In this document: one piece after another, positions 47,642-64,000 of the stretch
How positions within the stretch are numbered: the first letter of the stretch is position 1
Layout: each line of letters opens with the position of its first letter
Assembly: GCF_026213295.1 (NCBI RefSeq)
Contig: NC_079423.1
Coordinates: 16,136,197 to 16,200,196, forward strand
From: Gadus chalcogrammus
Lineage: Eukaryota > Chordata > Actinopteri > Gadiformes > Gadidae
DNA length: 64,000 bases
Direction: 5' to 3'
Position numbers and translations under genes: made by a program
The notes under the pieces: model-generated
What the model was told of the DNA's origin: nothing
The model's input: the letters and a program-made list of their open reading frames with translations, nothing else
Database searches by the model: none

Positions 47642-49500
47642 CGAACAGGGAGAATTTATTGCGAGGAAAGTGGAGTTTATTTTGGGGAAAAGGATGAAAA
47701 GGAGAGGAGTGGAGAGAAGAGGGCAAGAGGAAAGCCATGGGAGAAGATAAACACAAGAGTTTAAGAGAAGAGAGGAACAGAAGACAATGAGGAAAGACAA
47801 GAGGTGAAAGCCTGAAGTCATTCCAAGAGAAGTGAAGTGAGTATAGAGGAGACACAAAGAGCAGAGGGGGGAGAATCAGAGGACAGAATGGTGTACATAC
47901 ATTGTACGTGACGGTATACGCTCTCTCCATTTTGCTCCATTCCTGCACTACAAATCTCTTTTTCAGTTTGGATCTGTTTTTTTCACATCGCCCCAGGAAA
48001 AACATAAAGGACGACCCGAGCCGTGATCTCCTCTTTCATCCAACAAATTTCGGTCGACTTCAGCTTTTCGTTTCTTTTTTTCACTTCCTCCCTCCCCATC
48101 ACTGAAGCTCTCTCTCTCTGTCTCCCTCTCTCTGTCTCCCTCTCTTTTCCTTCCTCTTTCCCTCACCTTCCCTCCCCTCCTCCCTCTCCTCGCTTCCTCC
48201 CTCTCGCTCACCCGTGAGACCTGGCCGAGGTTTATTTAGGCGAGAACGGCCCACTCCAGGTCTGTTTACCAGGGGGATCTCAGGAAGTCAACATCAGATA
48301 AGCAGATTCCTGGTGTACGCAAGAAGGCGAGATACATTTCCAGCGAGACATAGAAGGATACGGCCTAAATAATAATATTAGCATGGGAAGGATGTCAGAT
48401 TGGAGAACAGGGAAAATTAATGCGTGTGGTTGTATTTGTAAGTTTGTGCAAGCGTGGGGGGGGGGTGCAAGTAATACATATCTGATTGTGGATGCACTTG
48501 CATGCTTTTGGGTTAGCATGTATCTGTGTTTGTGTCTATGTGGGTTTGTGTGTGTGTTTATATTGTCTGTGTGTGTGCACGAATGTGCCTGTGCAAAGGA
48601 ATTTGCCTGCGTGTGTGTAAGGTTGTGCATACGTGTGTATGCATCCACGTGCGTGTATGCGTGTGTGTGTGTGCATGCACACAAGTGTGGGTGTTCATGT
48701 GTGTGTGTGAACACCCGATATCCTTATCTCTCCCCGTGTAAGGCATCACCGAGCCTCACAGTGAATCGCAACACGGACATGTGACCACCGAGCGCCATCT
48801 TGTATGACTCGAGCTCTCCACGTGATTCCAACACAGGTCGCCAGCTGACCGTGGACGCCTCCTCCTCCGAGCATGTCTCCCGCGCTCGCTGCCCAAACAC
48901 AATAACACCACGTCGCTAAATGGATACCAGGTGCTTCCTCGAGGTAACGCTCGTTCATTCATCGCTCCGATGTAAGAGAGCGGAGTCAGCGAGAGAAAAC
49001 GTGTGGCAGAGGCCGGTTTGAGGTCACCAGCATGAACGGAATGTGGAGAGGGAGAGTTTTATTCCATCGTGATCTTCTTTCCCACACGTAGCTCCAGCTC
49101 TGTGGTAGTGCGACCCACTCAACTCTGTGCAGGTTGGGTAATCGGAAAAGCTGATGGCGTTTCGTGTAAATGCCCGCTGTTCATACACGGCGATGAGGAA
49201 CTCGTTCACGTTTAACGCCGTCCCGATTTTCACATGGGGGTCTGTTTCTACTTTTCTGTTTCGCTGCCCGCCTTCATTCTTTCTGCAAGAGATGGAGGTT
49301 CCAGCTCTGCAAGAGAGCCGGTTCCTCCAGCTGAGCGTACAAGCCAACCTGTCACTGCTGTCGAGGCCTGTGGTGTTTGGGGGGAACAGAGGGGGACGGA
49401 GCCACGGAACAAACGCTGCGTCTCGAATCAAAGCCTGGACCCGGATGATCCTTGGACCTGTCACTTTGCATCACCGACGGCTGTTTTAATTAGAAAATGA
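47642..49500. other. non-coding sequence with purine and pyrimidine biased halves
   Basis: 47642-47880 is purine-rich. 48100-48210 is CT-rich. 48500-48720 is GT-rich with degenerate TGTGTG/GCATGC words. 49000-49500 is GC-balanced and open in several frames on both strands (146 codons minus, 111 plus). Neither frame shows a domain, so no gene is called. Confidence 0.4.
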
Positions 49501-49519
49501 TGGGATGGTGGTCCAGGGA

Positions 49520-50045
49520 GAGAGAGAGAAAGAAAGAGAAAGAGAGACAGAGACAGAGACAGAGACAGAGACAGAGACAGAGAGATCACTGGAAAGGATA
49601 AAAAGAGCGAGAGCAAGAGCGAGAGAGAGCAGATAGAAAAATAAATAAAGAAGGAAGAAAGACGCTAACAAACAAACAAACGAAGTGGAAATGTGCTCCG
49701 TATCCCTGTTGGTTTCGCTGACACTATTAATCCCCTGTTGTTTAAGATAGGGTAGAATAAACAGGGGGAGGGGGGTCTGGCATGGAGTGGGTCGATAGAA
49801 GTGGGTGATTGCCTTGTTTGGATACCACACCAGGCAGTAAGGCGAAGGAGATGCAAACATGGAGAGGAAGAGAGAGAGAGGGAGAGCGAGAGAGAGAGGG
49901 AGAGCAAGAGAGAGAGGGAGAGGGAGAGAGAGAGGGAGAGCGAGAGAGAGAGAGCGAGAGCGAGAGCGAGAGCGAGAGCACTTCTTGTTCAATCAATCAG
50001 AGAAGGAGACAGATAGACGGACAGAAAGAGAGATAGAGAGAGAGC
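49520..50045 (+). repeat. GA/GACAGA/GAGC purine tracts
   Basis: (GACAGA)n hexamers at 49545-49582, GAGCGAGA repeats at 49605-49630, then GGGAGAGAGA/GAGCGA repeats at 49860-49980. A unique 180-bp segment lies between. Confidence 0.9.
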
Positions 50046-50215
50046 TGAGGAAAGAGTGGATGTGTTGCAGCCCAGAGAAGCACATCTGTCATAATCTCCA
50101 GGATGCTAGCTAGCACTGGAGAGCTGCTATAATGAGGTGTCTTTAGCTGCCACTTCCCATCCTCCCATAGCCCCTCGCTTGCTACCTCTGACAGAAAGGA
50201 GGAGAGATTGCCATG

Positions 50216-50349
<134 letters not shown>

Positions 50350-50548
50350 TATTACAGTGTGATGAATGTATGTTTAGTGTTTATCGTAGATTTGGGATGT
50401 ACAGAGTATCTCCTAAGTGGTTGAAAGGACTGCTGGGATGCAACATTGCACTGATTCATTCCTCATACAGAGATAAATATGCTCACGGTCTCCCCATCCT
50501 CAGTAAGAGTGATTCTCCACACGTCTCTCTCCCTCTGTCTCCACACAG

Positions 50549-50638
50549 ATCTTTCATGCGGGCCAGATGACAGCTTCAATGTCTCTTTGGACGCTTATTG
50601 CCAAAGGAACCTGATCAAGCAGAAGGGACCGACTGGAG
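50549..50638 (+). CDS. candidate internal coding exon, protein not identified
   Basis: A pyrimidine tract (50518-50546) ends in ACACAG, a good acceptor. Ninety bases later GAG/GTATAG is an acceptable donor. Exactly one frame is open across the 90 nt and both ends are phase 1, so the exon is symmetric. The peptide (29 full codons) contains SCGPDDSFNVSLDAYCQRN, with two cysteines and an NVS glycosylation sequon, followed by KQKGPTG. The mix of residues looks more protein-like than other frames in the window. I do not recognise the family, and no partner exon was found. Chance is a real alternative. Confidence 0.3.
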
Positions 50639-52918
<2,280 letters not shown>

Positions 52919-52920
52919 AT

Positions 52921-52950
<30 letters not shown>
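52919..52950. repeat. short CA microsatellite
   Basis: About 13 CA units with one CG interruption. Confidence 0.9.
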
Positions 52951-52951
<1 letters not shown>

Positions 52952-55900
52952 CAGTGGGGGTGACCACAGCCTAGGAAGTGTGAACAGCTGTAATCCGGGA
53001 GGCGGGTGATGTGGGAGCAGCCTACTGTATGTCTATCTTCACCAGCTCTTACTGTGTGTATCTTCGCTAAGCTCTCTGTATGTGTGTTCCCCGCGCACTG
53101 AGGGTTTTGAGGTGAGATCTCGGCGCTTGATATATGACTTCTTGAAATCCATAAACCAAGCAAAGGGACTGACAGTTGGCTGAAAGCTAAGTCTGCTGAC
53201 TGCGTTTTATTTCTGAATCGTGTCCCCCATGCTGCATTGAGCTGTGAATTGATTAACATGAAAAAAACACAGTTGTTTGTTTTCGCAGGTCCTTGTAGAT
53301 TTGAAACGTTTTTCTATGACTGAGGATGATGATTTTCTCTGGCTGGAACGAAAACACACACATACCGAAGATTAAAGTCTCCAGGTTCTCTCTTTTGTTT
53401 ATTCAAATCAATAATTCGAATTGCATACAAAGTGTACATTATTCTACTACATTCCAAATGCGTTTCCATCTCCATACCTGACATAACCATCGCTCCTTCC
53501 ACAAAGGGGAGAGGAGGAGCGGGGGGACCACAAAAATACAGCGGCCCTAAAGGCAGTGTAGGTTTCTGACGCATGCGTTCGGTTCTCTGCAGGTTCTCCC
53601 AAGGTTAACTTCCCGTCTCTGGGGCGCAATGCCTCAAACACACACGGAGCTCGTTCGCCGACAGCTAAGGTGCTAACTCTCGCCGTGTTACCACAGAACC
53701 CTGCTCTCCTTCAACAGTGAGCCTACCCAGTGACAGCGCTGGAGCGCCCTCCCTTTAGACGCCCTGGCCGGCAGCTCTGGGCAGACAGGCAGCCCGGGGA
53801 AGCAATAGGCTGAAATGTAAGGATAAATGTAATAACAGATCCTTTAATGGTGGTTACAACCAAAACTATTCCCCCCCCTCCCCCTCCGAATGTCTGGTAG
53901 GGACGAGGAATGGAAGTGGATGGTGGATATGAGTTAAGTCCCTTTTTACCGCTAATCCTGCTGTGAGCCGGGGGCGACTGCAGCCGGTCTGCACGTCGAC
54001 ACGATCTCAGGAAGAAATGAGGACAAATGAGAGGAAATGGTTCGTGCAGATCTTTTACGAGGGCCTGGATTAAAGGAAATGAAGGCTAATCAAATCAAAC
54101 GCCCACGTTTTATTCACCGGCTTTATATCAATGACCGCCCCACCTCCAAGTCAGCATTGAACCATCCTCAGATAATTCACACTCTGAAAGGTATTCACCT
54201 TGCACGACGACCATGACATTCACAGCCTCACTCCTCCTCCACTGCCAGAAAACTAACTTTCTACTTCTTTTAAGTTCCTTGCTTGTCCGCGGTGGTCATC
54301 AAAGAGTGCAGCGGTTCTCTGAGTCTGTTTCAAGTTTCCTGTACTTGAACTTCTACTCCTACTCTAAGCCGTGACCCCCCCTCGTCTAATAAAACCTGCA
54401 TACTTTCATCGAGAAATTCAGAAAGACACGAGTCCACCAGGGAGACAGCCTTTTGAAATGTTTGCTTTGGTACTGTCTTATGTGAGAGAAATTGCATAAA
54501 TAACCGCGTTTGCATCTCGTGAAATGCGCCAGACACCAGATACCTAGTCTGAGCCACTAATGGACCTCGTAGTGTACTCTGGCTCTCTGTGTTTTTAACA
54601 GTTTTCTGTCTGCCAGTTGCTTACACTGATTCTGAAATATGGACCCCAGTGCACACAGACGATACCAAGCCTTTCTTTATTTTATGGCTCTCATTTTGAT
54701 GCTCTACTCTGGGTCTGCTTAGTAACTCTGTTGTCACTGCTTGGATACCACACTCTATCAGGCCTTTGAGAAGGCAATGTTCTGTAGTTAACCTGTAAAA
54801 CTGACCTGTAGTTCAAAGAACTACACTTTATGGACCCCAACATAGTTTTTGTATGGTGGAAATGAGAAGAGTTAAAAGTCTAACCTTTGACCCCTTTTTA
54901 GGGAAACATTCATTGCCCTTTTGAACAGAGAACAGTAAGTTGATTCAAAGTTTTTCCTTCAGATATTTATTTTTGGAACTCAGATTTTGCAATACTATAC
55001 CATTGTTTAATCAATAATGCTAACTATATGTACCATGGCTTGAGAATTGTATCGGAGTGACCCTGCAAAGCAAAACTGAATATCATCAACCAATGTTTTC
55101 CTAAAAACTTGCGTTTCGACTCTGGTCTACGCGTTTCATCTGATCTGTCTGTCAGCCAGGAAGAGGAAAAAGATAACGACTCATTTTTGCAATCGCAAAG
55201 AATCCTGATCCGACTACAAAGAGAGAAATGCATGAAAGGTCGGGGAGGAACGTCAACAGAGAAACACTCAGATCGGTGTGCATATTCCTGTCGCGGGCTT
55301 CCTGTCTGCCGGGCCTTCGCGACAGCCATGATTCAGTGACTGCCCTGCGAAGGCTCTGTTGTTACAGCGCTGAAAAATTTGACCTGATGTCCACCACCAA
55401 GCTTTCCACAGAGGATGGCTCACAGGAAACCAGCGTGAGCGTTTCTGCAACAGTGCGATCTGTTATGATCCCCGTGTGGTGAAAACGAAGATGTTCTTTA
55501 TGACACCCCTGTTAAGTCTTTCCGCCAGTGCTCCAGGTTTAGTTTTCTTTAGAGCCCAACTAAACAGTGAACTTTCAGTCCTTAAATATAAAGGCGTTTT
55601 AAATATCAAGTTCGTGTCTCAGGGTTACTCTAGAGGTGTTAAATTTTTGCGTGGCAAAGGATTGAATGGAGCGGTACTGCACTGAGTAATGACCTCGCAG
55701 CAGTCAGAAAAGACGTGGTTGGCCGTGACCCCTCTCAAAGGGAAAGAGTGGGCAACGGCTCGGAGTCAGGAGCGATGATTGAGACTTACTTGGCAGATAA
55801 CTATCTTCTGGTGCCTCAAACACACACATGGCTCACAATTACATGTATGCCTTAAAGGCTCCTGCAAATATCATCGATCCTAAGGATGTGCGAGGGCGCA

Positions 55901-57676
55901 AGATTGATGTCCGTGCCCATTCAATAGCCAATAATCTGAGAACCGAAGGCCATCGGTTCAACGTTCAAATGTTAATTTTGAACCCTGCATGAATAAGAAA
56001 ATCCATACCCAGCCGTATCCCCGCACCCAGAGCCCAGACATATCATCACTGTCATTAAAATCTCCCTTGCCGACGATAATAAAAAGGAGAAAACCAAAAA
56101 GTGAGCCGCTCATTTGTCCTCAATTTGTAATAACACATGGGGGAGAACAAGGAGCCAATCCGTGCGGTACCACAAACATGAGACAACCCCGAAAGGCAGA
56201 GCTCCTTTCCATGTAAAACATCTCCAGGAAGTACGGCAACGCCCAACACCTGACCATCTGAGGGGGGGAAAAAAAACACAGACATGTGTTTCCATTACCC
56301 AAACGCTTCCCCGAGACTCTCCTCCGCAAAGCCGTCTCCGCACTCCACTGCAAAGCACAAACCCCTATCATATGGGAGCCATTACCTCTGTCCCTAGGCA
56401 TTGATTATGACTGTCAATGAGGAATCAGCGGGCACAAACCCATCCGCCCCCCCCCCCCCCCCCCGATCATCCTTTAACCCCCTTGGTCTGCACATTAAAC
56501 CGTTGCAGAATCCCCGTGATATTGCAAAAGGAATCCCAGCCCCTTTTTTTCCAAAATCCAAACACTCCGTTAACAAACCCAAATAAAGTGGTCATGCGTT
56601 AAAAGATCGAAAGGCTCTGCTCTGTTCCCTCTCTGTCAGCATGTTTCCCCTCCTACAATCAGAGGGTCCCCGACTCCCCGCCTGTGATTTTCTGGATTGG
56701 TTTCCATGTGATTACCTGCTGCTGCTGCTGGCCGTGGACAAGAGGGGAAGGGGGACATAAAATGGACGACTCCTTAGGAATGGTGATTACTGGCCAGTGA
56801 ATTGAAACCAGCCATGAAGAAACCAGATCTGGCTGCGCGAGAGGCATTAGGCCGGTTTACCCGAATAAGTCGAACACCCCCCCCAACCTGCCCCATCGTC
56901 TTCGCTCTTCGTCTTCTGCTTCCCCCGTCACCGGGCCTAAGTTATTGAGGGGACGATGAATCCCCAGTCTGTAAAACAGGGGATAAACCTTTTGAACTTT
57001 ATGTGGCAGGGCCGCGGGAAGCGGTAATAAAACGAAGCGGGTAGCGAGGACACAAGTAGCAGTGTAATATGAAACAATAAAATAGGAGCTAGCAGGGAGC
57101 GATTACCGGCCCAAATGAAAACCAATGGCTCCCCTTCAGTCACTTCCTCCTTCCCCCTGACCAGGCCCGGGTCCACCAGCGCCCAGCCGCTCCCCGCTGA
57201 CATTATTACATCTAAATCAATGATTTATTCCCCTGGATCCAAGGCAACCACTTTAGACAGCTTTGGAGACATTTATCCAGTCCGAGGGATTTCGAGCGAG
57301 GGGTTCGACACGCAGAACCTCAGCGGGGCTGAGGGCTGTGCAGTTATGAGAGGCCCATTTTTGTCGGATTTGTTTCAATTCAGAACAGTGTTGTACTTAT
57401 GTGAGGGCCACTTTGGAACACTGTGGAACATCTTTGGGGACGACGACCGATGAGGACGTACAGTAGTCAGGGAGTCGGTTACTAGTGGTCAATCACATCT
57501 GATACCAGAATGTGTCCTGACTTTGTTTGGAAACACTTATATTTTAGTATCTGTTGCCTGATACTCAAACATGTGACCTTTCCACTGTCCGTAATGTTGA
57601 CCGTAGGTAACACAAGACGGACAAACAAATCAGTAAACACTCACCCCACTCATTCTCAAAGATATGTATTGAAATC
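52951..57676. other. longest mostly unique stretch
   Basis: About 4.7 kb with almost no microsatellites. Landmarks are a C-run at 53872-53878, a poly-C run of 18 at 56447-56464 and a CTGCTG patch at 56717-56730. Frames such as 54330-54557 (minus), 55024-55339 and 56055-56404 have no domain and overlap others. Segments 54590-54760 and 56140-56330 are candidates for conserved non-coding elements. Confidence 0.4.
56447..56464. repeat. poly-C run (18)
   Basis: Uninterrupted cytosine run. Confidence 0.95.
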
Positions 57677-57862
57677 GTTAGCCTCATAGCATAATTGCCT
57701 CAATCATATTTTAAGTTTCATCATGTATTTAGCGTAGAAAATGCCTCAAATAGATTACTTAGGCAGATGGTGATTATGGAATGCAAAAAGCACGGTTGCT
57801 TTAAGGTTGGATATCACAATTTGGCCAAATTATGACTTGGGCAATTATGCTATGAGGCTAAC
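57677..57862. mobile_element. 186-bp MITE with TA-type ends
   Basis: A perfect 23-bp terminal inverted repeat: GTTAGCCTCATAGCATAATT plus GCC at 57677-57699 faces its reverse complement at 57840-57862. Partial pairing extends about 15 bp further inward. Each end carries TA two bases in, so a TA target-site duplication (Tc1/mariner style) fits if the outer GT/AC pair is chance. The interior is AT-rich and non-coding. No transposase is present, so movement would need one in trans. Confidence 0.7.
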
Positions 57863-58258
57863 AAAATAATAAGACGCACCCAATAGGCCTCAGGTGTAAA
57901 GCCGATCCACTTAATCATCTTCCTGAAGGTAACACGTTCTCACCGGGACCTCAGCATTGACAGGATATCACATTAGGAGGTGGTGTTTTCCCTTTCTGGG
58001 TTCCTGTACGAGCGCGGGAGTTACTGTGGAGAATCTTCAAAGGAGCGGAGCCACACGTGCGGGGAGAGGTGGAGGTTCAGATGGCCCCGGGGCCCGTCCT
58101 CGCTTCACTTAAAGGGTTTGGGGAAGGTCGAAGGCTGGTTATTTTTCGAAAATAGAGGAGTTGAAATCCCAGACGAAAGGCGCAGGTTGAAATAGGAGCC
58201 GATTGAATCCGAAACATGTGATCTCACAATGCACTTCCCCTCCATGCTGGCTAAGGGA
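57863..58258. other. unique non-coding sequence
   Basis: Mixed unique DNA. A 71-codon frame (57980-58195) has no domain. Confidence 0.4.
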
Positions 58259-58347
58259 TCACACACACACACCCACACACACAGACACACACACAAACAG
58301 ACAGACACACACACACAGACACACACTCAGAGACAAACACACACACA

Positions 58348-58408
<61 letters not shown>
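58259..58408. repeat. CA microsatellite with CAGA interruptions
   Basis: Imperfect CACAGA/CACACC units (58259-58348), then a pure CA array of about 30 units (58349-58408). Confidence 0.96.
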
Positions 58409-58410
<2 letters not shown>

Positions 58411-59955
58411 ATGGCTGAGAGTCGGCGGACATGTTGAGCCCGTGTTTATTAGCTGCAAAGTGTGCAGCGAGTTACAGTGGGGGCCCCCTCTCCGGCCGGC
58501 CCCCCAGCGGCCACTCGCACCTGGGTTCATCCCGGTGACATCACCGGAGGACCGGGGACCGCACGGCTTCACACTCAGGCTTCAGAGTCAATCAATCTCC
58601 GGCCTCCACGGCTATCCACTATCATAACAGCTCCTAATCAAGGAATCAAAGGAGAGTTCCTGTTTTGGCCGACTGTTTTCCCCCGTCAATATAGGGGAGC
58701 GGGGTTCTGTTTCTCAGAGGGAGAAATCGGTGATAGTGAAAACATGGACGACTTCCATTTCAAATAGGAGGAGGAAAACACGTGCGACTTAATCCAGATG
58801 GGGGACACAGGTTGTTTTTTTCCGTGAGAGCGATTTCGAAACCAAAGGGAAGAAATCATGTCTAAATGCTGAAATATTGTTTAAAACATTCGGATTCATA
58901 ACAGAGGGAAGACCGGGACGAAAATCGAATGCAATAAATAAAAACACGCAACACACATTCGCATTATCAGTCACCCCCCTCTCTAAGGTCGCAGGTCTGA
59001 CAGGGATAGATCTTACTTAAAATGATGAACTATTTTAATCTCTCGCTAAATTGATGGATGAGCACGAAACTCTAACCCCCCCTCAAAGCAGTAATGTAAT
59101 GTACAGTGCTTCAGGGGGCCAGTACATGCCACCATTTTAGGGTAATAGATTCAAAGGGCCCCAACACAGAAGTGATTAATAGGCCCACGTCTGGCCCGAC
59201 CAGACAATCATGTGGCCCTATCCTGCCTGGTATCGGCCATAACAGGAAGCAGCTGTGGAGAGGCAGCCAGGGGTTTTTCACCGACAACTGTGATCTACAA
59301 TATTGAAAGTCATCTTCATAACACATAATGTGATAGATCGGCGGGGGTCAAGGGGTCGAATAGCTTTCTGGGCTAACTCGAGACATTCATTACACCTCTC
59401 TCATTACACGTTTGTCAAACCACGGTTCATATTCTAGACGTGAATCCTTCTATGGGAGGAAAGTTAATATATATAAACGAGCAAAGACACAAGTGAGGAG
59501 GGTTTCAGATACGATACGAAAACTAAGACATCGGTCAACAACTACGACAATTTCTGCTGCGCTATCTTCGCTGAGCCAGCCCCCCCTCTAGAACGTCTAT
59601 CACCCAAAATGAAAATCAGCGTCCAGGCGCCAAGAAACACCGCACAAGGTCAACCGGGAGGAATTTCAACTCTCGAGAAGAAAAAGGAGAGAAAAAGCCT
59701 GAGCCCGATGACTGGGGTCTCGGGCGGTGTTTGTTTTAAGAGATGTCACGCTGTGCAGCCACAGCACACTCCGACTCCGCCGACTCCCTCGCCCACGTGA
59801 GAAACAGGAGACACTGCGGGCCTGGAGAAAAAGAGCAGTCTGACAAGGCAGCCAGAGCCAGACGACCCCCTCACCTCCGTCATCCCCGCAGAGAGTGAGA
59901 GAGTGGGGGGGATGTGGTGTTGGTGGTGGTGGGAGTGTGGTGGTGGTGGAGGGAA
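58409..59955. other. unique sequence, putative conserved non-coding DNA
   Basis: GC-richer at first (58430-58600), then AT-balanced. The 59100-59320 segment has strong conserved-element texture. A G/GGT-rich patch (59905-59955) leads into a poly-G run. Confidence 0.35.
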
Positions 59956-59974
59956 GGGGGGGGGGGGGGGGGGG
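59956..59974 (+). repeat. poly-G run (19)
   Basis: Uninterrupted guanine run following GGT/GGA repeats. Confidence 0.95.
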
Positions 59975-63149
<3,175 letters not shown>

Positions 63150-63150
63150 G

Positions 63151-63207
<57 letters not shown>

Positions 63208-63211
63208 CGAG

Positions 63212-63252
<41 letters not shown>

Positions 63253-63330
63253 AAGAAAGAGAAAGCAAGCAATAAATAAAGAGAAAGCAAAAAAGCAAGA
63301 GAAAGAGAGCGAGAGCGAGAGAGAGAGAGG
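63150..63330 (+). repeat. GA-rich tract
   Basis: GA arrays with GAGCGA and AAAGAAAG interruptions. Arg/Glu and Ser/Leu frames across it are repeat translations. Confidence 0.95.
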
Positions 63331-63825
63331 CCTCAGTGTGCGTCTCCTGACTTTGATCTGGTGTCAGGATGCGAGTGTAGCCGTGCCCTGGAGGAAGCTG
63401 GAGGACAGGGCGAGGAGGGACGAAAAGTGAGGGAGGAAGGAGAAGGAAGAAAGCTGACCCGACTGGCACAAGACCCCGGGGGGGAGAGGGGGGGGCAACC
63501 GAGGACTCTTTGGTGCCTGCCAGATTTTTCTCACATCCATAATGAGAGTCGTCAAGTACAATGTGAACACTCATATGTACACGCATATAATAATGCACAT
63601 GGGAGCCCCTGTCATCCGGTGGGGAGGATGAGAAGGTTGGTGAGCGGGGAGGGGGGGGGGGGGGGTGTAGAGAACGCTTAGTGATACAAGTCAATCCTTC
63701 CTTCCTCCCCCAGTGGGGGCTGGAAGCAAGCGCACTCCCGAGTGGCCTTCCTTGGGCACGACGCTGTGGTTTGGTGCTGATGTGTGTGTGACGGATCAGA
63801 GTGGAGCACATTGGAGTTTAATTTA
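63331..63825. other. unique non-coding sequence
   Basis: Purine-rich to about 63500, with a G-run at 63651-63665. No gene was recognised. Confidence 0.45.
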
Positions 63826-63904
63826 GCTGTACTTAACAGCCCCTCGATATATACGCTACATAGATGTGTACTTAACAGGGCTGTCTATATATACGCAGGC
63901 AGAT
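63826..63904 (+). repeat. 39-bp tandem duplication
   Basis: Units at 63826-63864 and 63865-63903 both start TGTACTTAACAG, share ATATATACGC at the same offset and end near AGATG. The middles differ (CCCCTCG against GGCTGTCT), so this is a moderately old duplication. Confidence 0.85.
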
Positions 63905-64000
63905 GGAGGAATTCAATGTCAGCGCGGAGGAAGGCATGCTTAGTGCGTGAGTCATGGAAAGCTCTAGATGTTGATTGGACCTCATGCGCCTTCCTTATCT
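63905..64000. other. unique sequence to window end
   Basis: Short unique tail; nothing recognised. Confidence 0.5.

Noticed and set aside
49024..49464. 146-codon minus-strand frame (with a 111-codon plus-strand frame opposite)
   Set aside because: Part of the minus peptide looks protein-like, but both strands are open, the start is arbitrary, no domain is recognised and no consistent splice signals bracket it.
54330..54557. 75-codon minus-strand frame with non-repetitive composition
   Set aside because: It has no ATG at its 5' end, no splice context and no recognised family; its length is within chance expectation.

Overview
This window reads as intergenic or intronic DNA of a vertebrate, most likely a ray-finned (teleost) fish. 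I found no complete protein-coding gene, no rRNA or tRNA gene, no CRISPR array and no bacterial-type gene organisation. The case for a teleost rests on three things. First, the density of long dinucleotide microsatellites is extreme, with more than twenty (GT/CA)n or (GA/CT)n arrays, many over 100 bp. Second, several short fish-type repeat signatures are present: a LINE 3' tail at 35195-35253, a SINE/L2-like tail with an AAATGT hexamer array at 47584-47641, and tRNA-promoter-like repeats near 10.1-10.3 kb and 40.7 kb. Third, there is a decayed endogenous retrovirus of a type common in fish. A cod-like genome, where such repeat density is known, is possible but only a guess.

Layout. 0-14 kb holds GT, CT, CA and poly-C arrays separated by unique DNA. 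It includes a probable enhancer-like block with clustered GATA sites (5.5-5.85 kb), a decayed MITE (7.26-7.46 kb) and a 102-bp tandem duplication (8.34-8.47 kb). 14.8-16.8 kb is almost free of simple repeats and looks like conserved non-coding DNA. 17-23.5 kb is rich in GA, CT and GGT tracts and two purine-rich minisatellites. 23.5-35 kb is mostly unique sequence, with an 18-bp-arm hairpin at 24.13 kb. 35-39.5 kb holds a LINE tail, a CpG-dense block, a higher-order CA minisatellite and very long GA/CT tracts. 40-45 kb has unique AT-rich DNA with homeodomain-type motifs, then the retroviral remnant on the minus strand (LTR-like 44399 upward, primer-binding-like site 44376-44393, reverse-transcriptase fragment 44164-43660). 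46-50.4 kb has three very long GA arrays and a near-perfect 63-bp-arm foldback at 47055-47187. 50.5 kb holds the only candidate cellular coding exon (90 nt, plus strand). 51.3-64 kb is mainly unique DNA with scattered arrays, a 186-bp TA-flanked MITE (57.68-57.86 kb) and a 39-bp tandem duplication near the end.

How the parts relate. Nothing here forms a pathway or operon. The simplest reading is a regulatory gene desert or a very long intron of a developmental gene, with islands of AT-rich, motif-dense sequence (putative enhancers) separated by slippage-prone repeats and old mobile-element debris. Conservation could not be tested here, so every enhancer statement is an inference. Most open frames in the window are translations of simple repeats or chance frames and are not annotated.
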